Source: Paraburkholderia sacchari (lineage in GTDB: Bacteria; Pseudomonadota; Gammaproteobacteria; Burkholderiales; Burkholderiaceae). From it: a DNA stretch of 64,000 nt. The position numbers and the translations under genes are program-made. How positions within the stretch are numbered: the stretch's first letter is position 1; each line of letters starts with the position of its first letter. Of the stretch, positions 1-8,500 are shown piece after piece. The notes beneath the pieces were generated by a model. That model searched no databases. It was not told the origin of the DNA and saw only the letters and a list, made by a program, of their open reading frames with translations. Location: the NCBI RefSeq assembly GCF_000785435.2, contig NZ_JTDB02000002.1, forward strand, positions 871,663-935,662, given 5' to 3'.

Positions 1-1488
1 CTCTATGCGTCGTATCGCGGCGCGATCTACGGCATGGCGGTGTACGCGCTATTCGGATGCGCGCTTGCGCTGTCGTTGGGCGCGACGGGTGTGATGCCGG
101 CGCAACTCTTTCTCGCCTTCTTTGCGTTGAGGGCGTTCAATCTCGTCGGCGGGCGCAAAATCGCCGATGCATTCTCTTTGGACAAGCCTGGATTTTGGCT
201 GCTCTGTACCTGCGTGTGGGGAGTCGCAGGCGCCATCGTGCTGCCGCGGTTGCTGGCCGGTTCAACGCTGGTGTTCCCGGTCGATCGCGATGCCACCGGT
301 GCCGGTCTGGACATCCTGCTGCGTCCGCTTGCGCCTGTTTCGGGGAATTTGTCGCAGGCAGTCTATTTGATTGCAGACACGCTCGTGTATTGCTGCATGT
401 ACGCGTTTCTGCAATTTCGCGGTGTGTACCGCACGCTCGCGAACGCGCTTCTTCTGCTCACCGCGCTCGATGTGCTCGCCGGCGTGATCGATATTGCGTC
501 GCACGCTGTTGGCGTAGATGCGCTTTCGTTCGTGAAGACAGCACAGTTCGCCTACCTGACCGGCGCCGAGATGGAGGGATTGGTCCGTATCAGCGGGACA
601 TTCAGCGAAACGTCGGGCTTTTCGGGCTTCACGGTTCCGCTCTTTGTCTTTTGTCTCAATCTCTGGCTGGTCGGTTTTCGTCCAAAACTGTCCGGCATGC
701 TGGCCGCCGCGTCGGGGGCGCTGCTGTTGCTGTCCACTTCAGGGAGCGCCTATGTCGGGCTCGGCGGGTATCTGGTCGTGCTGCTGTTTAGTCGGCCCCA
801 GCGCGTCGCACGCGCCGCTTCCGCGCGCAAGCACCGTCTGTGGATCATGAGCGTTTGCCTGGGCGCGCTCGGGGCGCTCTATGTCGTGCTTTTCCTTCCT
901 GCGGTGGCCGACGCGCTCGCGCAATTCGTCGACACCACGATATTGAGCAAGGCCGCCAGTTCGTCGGGCGTCGAGCGAATGGGATGGAACGCTCAGGGCG
1001 TGACCAATTTCTTCGATACCTACGGAATAGGTGTCGGCCTCGGCAGTATTCGCGCGTCGAGTTTCCTCGTAGTGCTGCTGGCAAGCCTCGGCATCGTGGG
1101 GGTGATCTCCTATGGGCTATTCATCGGCAAATCGCTGTTTTCGCCGATGTCGCCCGATTACCCGTTCACAGAGCGCGCGGTTTGCTACGCAGCGCGGCAT
1201 AGCACGATCTCGGCGTTGATCGTCGCTTCGGCTTCTGGCGGGGTATTCGAGCTTGGAGTGTGTTTCTACCTGATTGTGGCTGCGGCAGGCGCGCTCTCGC
1301 TGTCGCCGCGACGCGTGCCCAAGCCGCGAACAACAGTCCGCCACGGACTCCTGAACAACGAGGTAAGCGATGGAATCGAGTGTCATCCCGGGGGAAATCG
1401 TGTCGAGAAAGTGCATCCAGCCGTCGCCCGGAAAAGCGCCGAGAATCTGCCTGATTTTCGCCACGCGGGGCCGCGCAGAACTCCTTAA
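1..1488 (+). CDS. Wzy-like polysaccharide polymerase / O-antigen ligase-type membrane protein (5' end cut by window)
   Basis: Polytopic inner-membrane protein, about ten hydrophobic segments, ending in a hydrophilic tail. The reading frame is open from base 1, so the gene probably starts upstream; the first ATG inside is at 34. The pattern of a long hydrophobic run, a central loop containing RISGTFSETSGFSGF, and a later loop GVERMGWNAQG followed by YGIGVGLGSIRASSF resembles Wzy polymerases and O-antigen ligases, which join glycan repeats on the periplasmic face. The neighbours (glycosyltransferases, flippase) fit a polymerase. Oddly, the last 40 or so codons overlap the next gene by 119 bases and look non-membrane and low-complexity, so a frameshift near 1340 may have lengthened the C-terminus. 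The exact family cannot be told apart by eye. Confidence 0.65.
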   Translation, partial: LYASYRGAIYGMAVYALFGCALALSLGATGVMPAQLFLAFFALRAFNLVGGRKIADAFSLDKPGFWLLCTCVWGVAGAIVLPRLLAGSTLVFPVDRDATGAGLDILLRPLAPVSGNLSQAVYLIADTLVYCCMYAFLQFRGVYRTLANALLLLTALDVLAGVIDIASHAVGVDALSFVKTAQFAYLTGAEMEGLVRISGTFSETSGFSGFTVPLFVFCLNLWLVGFRPKLSGMLAAASGALLLLSTSGSAYVGLGGYLVVLLFSRPQRVARAASARKHRLWIMSVCLGALGALYVVLFLPAVADALAQFVDTTILSKAASSSGVERMGWNAQGVTNFFDTYGIGVGLGSIRASSFLVVLLASLGIVGVISYGLFIGKSLFSPMSPDYPFTERAVCYAARHSTISALIVASASGGVFELGVCFYLIVAAAGALSLSPRRVPKPRTTVRHGLLNNEVSDGIECHPGGNRVEKVHPAVARKSAENLPDFRHAGPRRTP

Positions 1489-2308
1489 GCATGTCATCGC
1501 TTCCGTGGATGCGCAGACGCTGAAGCCGGAACTGATCATCGTCTCCTGCGTGTCGAACGAGGATGCTGGCGATCTTGCGGATCGCCCCGGATTACTCGTG
1601 GTCAAGGGACGGCCCGGCCTTACTGTGCAACGCAATACGGCACTCAATCATGTGCCGGCCGGCTTCGACGTCGTGATTTTCCTGGACGATGATTTCCTCA
1701 TGCATCGCACGTGGATTTCCGAAATCGTCGATGCGCTAAACAGCGATCCCACCATCGCCTGTGTGACTGGCACGCTACTCGCAGACGGCATCCACGGGCC
1801 GGGTCTTTCCATTGAACAGGGACAGGCTATTCTCGCGCGCGCGAGCACGGCGAGGCAGGCGTCGACGGTGATTCCTACCCGGGGCCCGTATGGCTGCAAC
1901 ATGGCATTCCGGGCAAGCAGCATTGCCGGCCTGCGTTTTGACGAGCGCCTTGTGCTCTATGGCTGGCAGGAGGACCGTGATTTTGGAGGCCAGATCCGCA
2001 ACCGGGGGGGGCGCGTCGTGCGTATCACCAGCGCTGTCGGCGTGCACCTGGGAACCAAAGGGGGGCGGGTGTCGGGGCGCAAACTCGGCTATTCGCAGGT
2101 CGTCAATCCACTCTATCTGGTGAGCAGAAAGACGATGTCCGTGCGCGACGCGCTCGATCATGTCGTGCGCAATGTCGCCAGCAATGTGGTGCGAAGCCTC
2201 GCGCCGGAGCCCTGGATCGACCGCCGCGGTCGACTGAGCGGCAATCTGATCGGCTTTTGGGACTGCATGCGAGGAAGGCTGACTCCTGAGCGAGCGGAGA
2301 AGCTATGA
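1370..2308 (+). CDS. family 2 glycosyltransferase
   Basis: Cytoplasmic or membrane-associated GT-A glycosyltransferase of 312 residues, within the usual GT2 range. The nucleotide-sugar-binding N-terminus starts at ICLIFATRGRAELL (about residue 26) and the metal-binding DDD lies in FLDDDFLMHRTW (about residue 105). A later GWQEDRDFGGQI segment has the acidic pair expected of the acceptor/catalytic region. The ATG at 1370 is preceded by GAGG at about the right distance, which supports this start although it lies inside the upstream gene. The stop overlaps the next start (ATGA at 2305), so translation of the two is probably coupled. Sugar specificity is unknown; a role in assembling the repeat unit of the local exopolysaccharide is inferred from context. 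Confidence 0.75.
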   Translation: MESSVIPGEIVSRKCIQPSPGKAPRICLIFATRGRAELLKHVIASVDAQTLKPELIIVSCVSNEDAGDLADRPGLLVVKGRPGLTVQRNTALNHVPAGFDVVIFLDDDFLMHRTWISEIVDALNSDPTIACVTGTLLADGIHGPGLSIEQGQAILARASTARQASTVIPTRGPYGCNMAFRASSIAGLRFDERLVLYGWQEDRDFGGQIRNRGGRVVRITSAVGVHLGTKGGRVSGRKLGYSQVVNPLYLVSRKTMSVRDALDHVVRNVASNVVRSLAPEPWIDRRGRLSGNLIGFWDCMRGRLTPERAEKL

Positions 2309-3411
2309 GCACCGTGCAGTACAGGACGATAGCGTTCAACGGCAAATTCTTCGGGGCGGCGCCAACGGGTGTGCACAGGGTGGCAGAACAGTTGATCGCC
2401 GCGACCGATGCGTTGATAGCGAAACAAACCGGCAGTGGCGTCGACTATGCTCTGGTGGTGAGGAATCGCATCGCCGTTCCACCTTACCGCAATATTCTGT
2501 GCGTCCGCGAGAACCCGCTGGCTCGCAGGATGCACCGCATAGCGTGGGAGCAATGCTATCTTCCGATGGCGCGCAGAAAGGACTTCATCCTCAATCTCTG
2601 CAACCTCGGGCCGCTGTTGCACCGTGATTCCGCGACGATGATTCACGACGCCCAAGTCTATTCCGCGCCGGATTCGTATTCGCCAGGTTTTCGGCTCTGG
2701 TACAAATTCCTTTTCTTTTTCATCGGCAGACGGCACAGGATTATCTTTACCGTTTCGGAGTTCTCTAAAGGCGAGCTCGTGCGATATGGCATTGCCAGCG
2801 CGGAAAAGATCACGGTCATACATAACGGCTGCGATCATGTCTTGCTCGTGCAGCCCGACGCGCGGCCGCTTGCGGCTTTGAACCTTGAATCGAAGCGCTA
2901 TGTTCTCGCGCTCGCCAACACCCAGAAGCACAAGAACATCGCCGTTCTGCTCAATGCCTTTTCAGGTCCGGAGCTTCGGGACGTTGCACTCGTGCTGTTC
3001 GGGGCGGCAACCAAAGCCGACTTCGAAGTGCTAGGGCACGTGGTGCCGCCTAATGTGCGATTCGCGGGCCGTGTTTCCGACCCGGAACTGGCGGGCTTGA
3101 TGAGCCATGCGGGGGCGCTTGCTTTCCCTTCGCTAACCGAAGGATTTGGCCTGCCGCCATTGGAGGCAATGGCACTAGGCTGTCCGGTTCTTGCCGCTCC
3201 GCTCGGCGCACTTCCCGAGGTTTGTGGCGACGCCGCGCTCTATGCGGACCCGTTCGATCCGCAGGCGTGGAGTCTAAAGATCCGCACTGTGCTCGACGAT
3301 GAAGCGCTGCGTGAAGCGTTGATCGCCGAAGGTCGCCGGCATGCCGCCGCTTTTACCTGGGAAAGGGCCGCGCGAGAACTGCTGGAAGCGGTGAACGCGG
3401 CCAACCGGTAA
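2305..3411 (+). CDS. family 4 (GT-B) glycosyltransferase
   Basis: GT-B fold glycosyltransferase of 368 residues. The C-terminal donor-binding half is clear: LALANTQKHKNIAVLL, then the E-x7-E signature in EGFGLPPLEAMALG (about residues 287-300) followed by PVLAAPLGALPEVCGDAALY. The N-terminal half carries FNGKFFGAAPTGVHRVAEQL, typical of mannosyltransferase-like GT4 proteins. It overlaps the preceding gene by four bases (ATGA) with GGAG in front, so it is the second gene of a translationally coupled pair. It probably adds one sugar of the repeat unit at the cytoplasmic membrane. Donor and acceptor cannot be predicted from the sequence. Confidence 0.8.
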   Translation: MSTVQYRTIAFNGKFFGAAPTGVHRVAEQLIAATDALIAKQTGSGVDYALVVRNRIAVPPYRNILCVRENPLARRMHRIAWEQCYLPMARRKDFILNLCNLGPLLHRDSATMIHDAQVYSAPDSYSPGFRLWYKFLFFFIGRRHRIIFTVSEFSKGELVRYGIASAEKITVIHNGCDHVLLVQPDARPLAALNLESKRYVLALANTQKHKNIAVLLNAFSGPELRDVALVLFGAATKADFEVLGHVVPPNVRFAGRVSDPELAGLMSHAGALAFPSLTEGFGLPPLEAMALGCPVLAAPLGALPEVCGDAALYADPFDPQAWSLKIRTVLDDEALREALIAEGRRHAAAFTWERAARELLEAVNAANR

Positions 3412-3486
3412 TGGTTTCGGCACCAAAGAGGTCAAGCGTTTCATTTAGACGGTACTCAAAATCCACATCGTGTCAGGAGATCGGGT

Positions 3487-4359
3487 ATGAGCACATACGA
3501 TTCCGCCGTGAGACGGCAGCACCTGCGTCGTGGGCTACTGCGCATCGCGCGCGAGATCTCGGAGCTTCCTGGCATAAGGCTCTTGAGTGCGCCCCTGTAC
3601 CGACGCTATTTCCGCGAGCCCTATCGCAGCGGCAACCTGTACTTTGGCGTCTACGACACTTATCAGGAAGCGCTGGACGAGGCGCAGCGTATTGCTTCGG
3701 CGAAATTGCCCTCGACCTACGACGTCGAAGAAGTGACCACGAGATATCTGGATCAATTGCAATCGCTGCGAACATGCGACTACCCAGCGCTCTTCTGGAT
3801 CAATCAGATCCTGAGTGCAGGCGGGCGCCGGATATTCGATATCGGTGGCCACCTGGGTCTCGCCTACTACGGATATCAGCATTACATTTCATTTCCGTCC
3901 GACCTGGTTTGGTGCGTGCATGACCTGCCTCACGTGGTGGCCGCAGGCAGGCGCCTTGCCTCGGAACGCGACAAACTGGGCGCGCTGACATTCAGCGAAA
4001 CGCCTCACGGAGCGGACGGCTTTGATGTGCTCATCAGCACCGGCGCGTTGCAGTACCTTGGATATCGCTTGCCGTCGCTGATTGGCGAGCTTTCGCATCC
4101 GCCGCGTCACGTTTTGTTCAATCTCATACCCTTGCACCCGCAAAAGGCATTCTTCACCTTGCAGAATCTCGGGGTTGCCGTGTGCCCGTACCGGGTGGAG
4201 TCGATCGGGCGTTTGGTCGCCGACATGCAGGCCCTTGGCTATCGCGTGCGGGATCACTGGGACCTGAACGAGCGCCGCATGCGCATCCCCTTCAAGACCG
4301 AGTACGAAGTCGATAGTTACTATGGGTATTACTTCGAACGCGTCGCAGCGCAGACGTAG
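3487..4359 (+). CDS. putative methyltransferase, TIGR04325-like
   Basis: A 290-residue protein resembling the putative methyltransferases (TIGR04325 type) found in polysaccharide clusters. The SAM-binding-like core begins at FDIGGHLGLAYYGY (about residue 118) and continues with WCVHDLPHVVAAGRRLA and FDVLISTGALQYLGY, the usual spacing of a Rossmann methyltransferase. Around residue 50 lies YFGVYDTYQEALDEA, a segment common in this family. The start is supported by AGGAGA eight or so bases upstream. It lies 75 bases after the GT4 gene on the same strand and probably modifies the same glycan. The acceptor is unknown, and methyltransferase activity of the family is largely predicted rather than shown. 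Confidence 0.65.
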   Translation: MSTYDSAVRRQHLRRGLLRIAREISELPGIRLLSAPLYRRYFREPYRSGNLYFGVYDTYQEALDEAQRIASAKLPSTYDVEEVTTRYLDQLQSLRTCDYPALFWINQILSAGGRRIFDIGGHLGLAYYGYQHYISFPSDLVWCVHDLPHVVAAGRRLASERDKLGALTFSETPHGADGFDVLISTGALQYLGYRLPSLIGELSHPPRHVLFNLIPLHPQKAFFTLQNLGVAVCPYRVESIGRLVADMQALGYRVRDHWDLNERRMRIPFKTEYEVDSYYGYYFERVAAQT

Positions 4360-4466
4360 CCTGGCCTTGCGAAGTGATCCGAGCCGCACGCTGGAACCGT
4401 GGCGGCGGCTCGTCTGATCGCAGCTTGCGACCCGCAGGCGGCCAGATTCGTGAAATCAGGGCTGCC

Positions 4467-6119
4467 CTAACGCAAGCTCCGTCCGATGCATGTCTTGGTA
4501 ACACTGGATGCATTGCTGCGCAAACTCGTGTCGCCGCAAGCCGCAGTTTCCGGCATCGCTTCGGAAGACATGGGCTGCTGAGCGCATTCGCGGGTTGTGC
4601 GTTTGAGGGAGATCTCGTTGCGCGCTACCTGAGCGCTCTTTCTTTTCCAGATGCGCTCGCGATTGCGCTCGAAGAAAGACGCAAGCACCGGGACGATTTT
4701 CGCGCAGGCGCGAGGCTCTGCCGAAATCGACCATGCGATGGCCGTGCAGGTGAGTCCCACCCAGGCCGCCACGCCCGCGAGCGAAAGCGAATCGAGCACG
4801 AACGAACTCCCGTAGGCGGCGAGAATCAACAGCGCGGGCACAATGAGCTGGCGAAGGTGTTGCCGGCCGAAATGCGCGGCCCAAAAGAGCAGGGCGCCAT
4901 CGAGCGCGCATCGTGCGCTCCACGCAAGCGCCGCACCGAGTACGCCGAAGGCATGAAGCGCCCACCAGAGGCTGGCGATAAAAAGCACGATTTCGACTAG
5001 CTGAAACCGTGCCACGACGCCCGGCCGCCCCTCAGCCTGCAAATGACAAGACAGCACAACCGCGAGGCAATTAATCCAGACGCCGAGCAGAATGGTCTCG
5101 CCAACCGAGGATGCACTGTTCGCGAAGTCGTGGCCCACCCACAACGAAAGAAACGGCCGCATCAGAAAGATGCCGAACACGATGGCCGGCGTCATCACGA
5201 GTGTGAGCCCGCGCAGGGCGAGCAGGGAAAGCTGGGCGGCATCGTGACCGCCCAGGGCGGACAGTCGCGGGAACAGCGTGCGGGTGATGACGCTTGGCAC
5301 CAGACGCGCGCGTGCAGCAAGACTGAACGGCACCTGATAGTAGGTTACGGCTTGTGGGCCCAGCACATGGCCGATCAGCAAGCGATCGGCCGTCTCGAGC
5401 ACCGGCGTCGCGAATCCTGTAATGCTGATCCACGCGCCATAGGAAAAGAGCGGCCGCACATGCTTGCGGTCGGGTCCAGCGGCAAGCCGCAGCGGGAAAA
5501 CATGGGCCATTGTGCAGAACGTGATGATGAGCGAGATCACGCTGGCAAAGAGGGTCGCGAACACGAGATAGTGCAGGTTCGGTCCGAAGACGATCGCAAC
5601 GCATAGCGGTGACAGCTGGAACAGCATCACGACGACAAACTGCACGGCATTGGCGATGCCAAACTGTTCGCGCCCCGACATCGCCCCATTGCATGCGGCA
5701 ATCACATTCGTAAGCGGCACGAGAGCGCAGATCCAGGCCTGCGCGGGCCGCAGTTCCGCGCTCAGCACGGGACCGATGTCGAATTGCGCGAGCATGACGT
5801 GCATGAGCGCAAACAACAGAAGCGCCCCGACAAGACCGAAGCCCAAATTGAGCAGCAACGCGGTCCAGAATACGGATTCCCGCTCGGCAGGCGTCGCGTC
5901 AGAAAGCTGTGCAATGCGGTTGGACGCGGCGAAGGACAGGCCGAGATCGAAGAATCCGAAATATCCTTGCAGCATCCAGAGAATGGCGAGTACGCCGAAG
6001 CGCTCCGCGCCAATATGATGCAGATAGACCGGTGTACTGACGAGCGAAACAAAAATGGGTAGCACGCTACCCAGAAAGTTGAAGATCGCGTTTCGTTTGA
6101 GTGTGGGCTTGGCGGTCAT
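4467..6119 (-). CDS. wzx: Wzx-like polysaccharide flippase (MATE/MOP superfamily)
   Basis: Polytopic inner-membrane protein of 550 residues with about twelve to fourteen hydrophobic segments. The N-terminus (NFLGSVLPIFVSLVSTPVYL, then GVLAILWMLQGYFGFFDLGL) is the classic opening of Wzx-type oligosaccharide flippases, which move lipid-linked repeat units to the periplasm. The last 70 or so residues are hydrophilic and basic, longer than the family usually needs. The gene is transcribed against its polysaccharide neighbours; its start faces the GT25 gene across a 336-base divergent region. With the Wzy-like gene at the window start it suggests a Wzx/Wzy pathway. Function is well supported by the overall pattern; the substrate is unknown. 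Confidence 0.78.
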   Translation of the reverse strand: MTAKPTLKRNAIFNFLGSVLPIFVSLVSTPVYLHHIGAERFGVLAILWMLQGYFGFFDLGLSFAASNRIAQLSDATPAERESVFWTALLLNLGFGLVGALLLFALMHVMLAQFDIGPVLSAELRPAQAWICALVPLTNVIAACNGAMSGREQFGIANAVQFVVVMLFQLSPLCVAIVFGPNLHYLVFATLFASVISLIITFCTMAHVFPLRLAAGPDRKHVRPLFSYGAWISITGFATPVLETADRLLIGHVLGPQAVTYYQVPFSLAARARLVPSVITRTLFPRLSALGGHDAAQLSLLALRGLTLVMTPAIVFGIFLMRPFLSLWVGHDFANSASSVGETILLGVWINCLAVVLSCHLQAEGRPGVVARFQLVEIVLFIASLWWALHAFGVLGAALAWSARCALDGALLFWAAHFGRQHLRQLIVPALLILAAYGSSFVLDSLSLAGVAAWVGLTCTAIAWSISAEPRACAKIVPVLASFFERNRERIWKRKSAQVARNEISLKRTTRECAQQPMSSEAMPETAACGDTSLRSNASSVTKTCIGRSLR

Positions 6120-6455
6120 GATATGCGGCAGTCTGGGCCATCCCGGAACAGCGCGCGGCCGCCCGGCAAACAGGTTAGATCAATTGTGCCTGGTGGATCG
6201 TGGCCTTGTTTGTGCGCTTGCGTACCCCAGCGGCGCTTTCAGCCGAGGCTTCCGGGCTGCCACGAGTGGCGGTGCGCGATGGTCGCGAGACGGCCTTTCC
6301 CGCCCGGAATTGTTGGGCAACCCACCGACCGGTAGTGGAAAGCCCTCCTACGATTGGTCAGGGCTGAGCGCAGCCTGTGCCAGGGCGAGCGCCGACGCCG
6401 ATATTCGCATGCGACGCAGAAAAGGGGAGGGCAACGGAGCACGTTGCCGGAGTCA
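6120..6455. other. divergent intergenic region between the flippase and GT25 genes
   Basis: This 336-base GC-rich stretch separates two divergently transcribed genes and should hold both promoters. I see no convincing pair of -35/-10 boxes, no large palindrome and no conserved-looking reading frame; open frames here run on into the GT25 gene without similarity to known N-termini. Confidence 0.4.
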
Positions 6456-7241
6456 ATGAAGATATTCGTCATCAATCTCGACAGGTCCACCGACAGACTG
6501 AACCACATGGCGGAGCAGCTCGACAGGCTGGGCTATGCCTGGGAACGGTTTCCCGCTTTGGGCCCCGCGCAAATAGAAGCCATGAGTCGAACGCTGGCGC
6601 TGCCACTGCTGCGCGGCAATTGCACGGCGCCCGAAAAGGGGCTCGCGCTCAGTCACTACACCATCTGGAAAAAGGTGCTGGACGAAGGGATCGATCATGC
6701 GCTCGTGCTCGAGGATGATGTTCACTTCTGCCGGGACGCAAGAATGCTTGTCGAATCCATTCAGGAGAAAATCTCCCGAGGATTTTGCTACGACATCATA
6801 AAGCTGGAGACATTTCTGGCTGGGATATTCGTTGACAGGCAAGGCGTGAATTTGCCGGGTCACACGGGGCTGCACCGGTTACGGAGCAATCACTCGGGCA
6901 CGGCCGCCTACATCATTTCGAGAGATGGGTGCCGCAGGATGGTCGATCGTTTTGCGCGAGCGGATCGCGCAGTGGATCTCGTCATGTTTGACGGCGATCT
7001 GGACGAAATGTCCGTGTTTCAATGGCACCCGGCGCCATGCATCCAGGACATGTTGCTAAAACATGGGAGCAAGGGGATCGCATCTGATATCGGACCGACG
7101 CGATCCGAGTCGGATCGTCGCTCCCGCTGGCTCGAGAGATTGAAATCGCCTTTGCGCGGCGCTTATTACTGGGTTGAAACGCTACGTGGCTGGAACAGCG
7201 GCCGAATAAAAATTCGGTCCACGTATGTGGATGGAGTTTGA
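6456..7241 (+). CDS. family 25 glycosyltransferase (LPS-type beta-glycosyltransferase)
   Basis: Protein of 261 residues beginning MKIFVINLDRSTDRLNHM, the hallmark start of GT25 enzymes that add galactose or glucose to lipooligosaccharide or exopolysaccharide. The metal-binding EDDV occurs in HALVLEDDVHF (about residue 85) and SGTAAYIISRDGCRRM (about residue 148) matches the second conserved block. An upstream in-frame ATG exists at 6354, but the 34 extra residues are Arg-rich and unlike the family, so 6456 is preferred; GGAG lies only three bases before it, which is close. A weak hairpin follows the stop. The likely role is adding a sugar to the locally made glycan; the donor is unknown. Confidence 0.78.
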   Translation: MKIFVINLDRSTDRLNHMAEQLDRLGYAWERFPALGPAQIEAMSRTLALPLLRGNCTAPEKGLALSHYTIWKKVLDEGIDHALVLEDDVHFCRDARMLVESIQEKISRGFCYDIIKLETFLAGIFVDRQGVNLPGHTGLHRLRSNHSGTAAYIISRDGCRRMVDRFARADRAVDLVMFDGDLDEMSVFQWHPAPCIQDMLLKHGSKGIASDIGPTRSESDRRSRWLERLKSPLRGAYYWVETLRGWNSGRIKIRSTYVDGV

Positions 7242-7250
7242 ATGACGGAA

Positions 7251-7271
7251 GCCCCCGAATGGGGCCTCTTT
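7251..7271 (+). terminator. weak hairpin after the GT25 gene
   Basis: Stem GCCCC/GGGGC with a five-base loop starts ten bases after the stop and is followed by CTCTTT. The stem is only five pairs and the T-run is poor, so termination is uncertain. Confidence 0.3.
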
Positions 7272-7378
7272 GATCCTCATGAACGGGCAATGCCGCCGCC
7301 AGGGCTCGTGCTCAGAAACCCCAGCCGCGAGCCCGTGATTTCCGCTTTTCCAACCGCATCGCTCTATTGGCGGCCCGT

Positions 7379-8452
7379 ATGGAACGTCACACCAGACTCT
7401 ATGGCTTGCAACATTTGCGCTTCGTTGCCGCCTTCGCGGTGTTGGCGCACCATATCCTTGAAGAGGCCTCGGGGAGTCCGCTGGCGCACATCTTTCCGAC
7501 CATGCAGCGCGTAGGAGCGTGTGGCGTCGACATCTTTTTCGTCATCAGCGGGCTGGTGATGTGGCATACAACACGAGGGTTCTCATCGCAAGCGTCAGCC
7601 AGGCGCTTCTTCGCGCGTCGATTCACGCGAATCATGCCGCCCTATTGGGCATGTCTCGCCATTGTCGTTGCGCTGTCTTGGAGCGGGATCGCGTATCGAC
7701 ACGTGCAGCTTAGCGCCGTTGGCCTCAGCGAGTCCGTGCTGTTGCTCCCGCCCACCACATCGGGGGGATTGGTGCTCGGCGTGGCGTGGACGCTCGTCTA
7801 TGAATTTTACTTTTACCTCATCTGTACCGCTGCGCTGTGTCTTCCGTGGCATAGGTACCGCGTGGTGCTGATCGCCGCCCTGCTCGCGGGTGTCCCGGTA
7901 GCGCTCGATGTGGCAGGGGCCACCGCGCAAGGCCACTATTACGGCAACCCGATCGTGCTCGAATTTTTGGGCGGCATCTTCCTTGGCATGGCAAGCGCGC
8001 GGCTGCCTGAATCGGGCCTGCGCTTGAAATGGATAGTATCGATGACGTGTGTCGCGCTCTTTTGGTGGGCTGCGCTGGCCTCGCCCACTGAAGCCACATC
8101 GGGCCTGCCGTTCTCTTTCAGATGGTGGGCCTGGGGGATTCCGGCGACGCTTCTCGTAGCCGCGTTCGCGCAATCGGTCGACAGCGGCGGCAGGGCGGGG
8201 CGAGCCTTGACCGTGCTCGGAAACGCTTCCTACGTTCTCTATCTGACGCACGGATTTTTCATGATCCTGTTTGCCAAGGCGATCAAATCCGGTGCGTTCC
8301 ACCACGCGCTCAGCCTTTACGTGGCGGCGTGCTGCGTTGCAGGCATGGCCGTCATGTTTGCACTGGGTGTTCACCTGTACATCGAAAAACCGGTGCTTGG
8401 CTGGTTCGAGGGCAAGCGATCGCGGATTCGCCAATCGGTACTGACTTCGTGA
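7379..8452 (+). CDS. acyltransferase family 3 membrane protein (OafA/ExoZ type)
   Basis: Integral membrane acyltransferase of 357 residues. The family opening is visible: LYGLQHLRFVAAFAVLAHH, with the conserved Arg and the HH that end the first membrane segment, followed by GVDIFFVISGLVMW. About ten hydrophobic segments follow. Such proteins transfer acetyl or other acyl groups to sugars of exopolysaccharide, Nod factor or LPS. The frame opens at TTG 7367, but ATG 7379 gives the better N-terminus. It sits between the GT25 and SGNH-hydrolase genes on the same strand, so O-acylation of the glycan is the natural inference. The acyl group and acceptor are unknown. Confidence 0.8.
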   Translation: MERHTRLYGLQHLRFVAAFAVLAHHILEEASGSPLAHIFPTMQRVGACGVDIFFVISGLVMWHTTRGFSSQASARRFFARRFTRIMPPYWACLAIVVALSWSGIAYRHVQLSAVGLSESVLLLPPTTSGGLVLGVAWTLVYEFYFYLICTAALCLPWHRYRVVLIAALLAGVPVALDVAGATAQGHYYGNPIVLEFLGGIFLGMASARLPESGLRLKWIVSMTCVALFWWAALASPTEATSGLPFSFRWWAWGIPATLLVAAFAQSVDSGGRAGRALTVLGNASYVLYLTHGFFMILFAKAIKSGAFHHALSLYVAACCVAGMAVMFALGVHLYIEKPVLGWFEGKRSRIRQSVLTS

Positions 8453-8500
8453 AACCGTGCTGGGCGGCCGGTGTTGAACCGGCATGTTCACGGCCGATAC

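Noticed and set aside
4374..5000. 208-codon plus-strand frame opposite the flippase gene
   Set aside because: Antisense to conserved membrane segments; low-complexity basic sequence.
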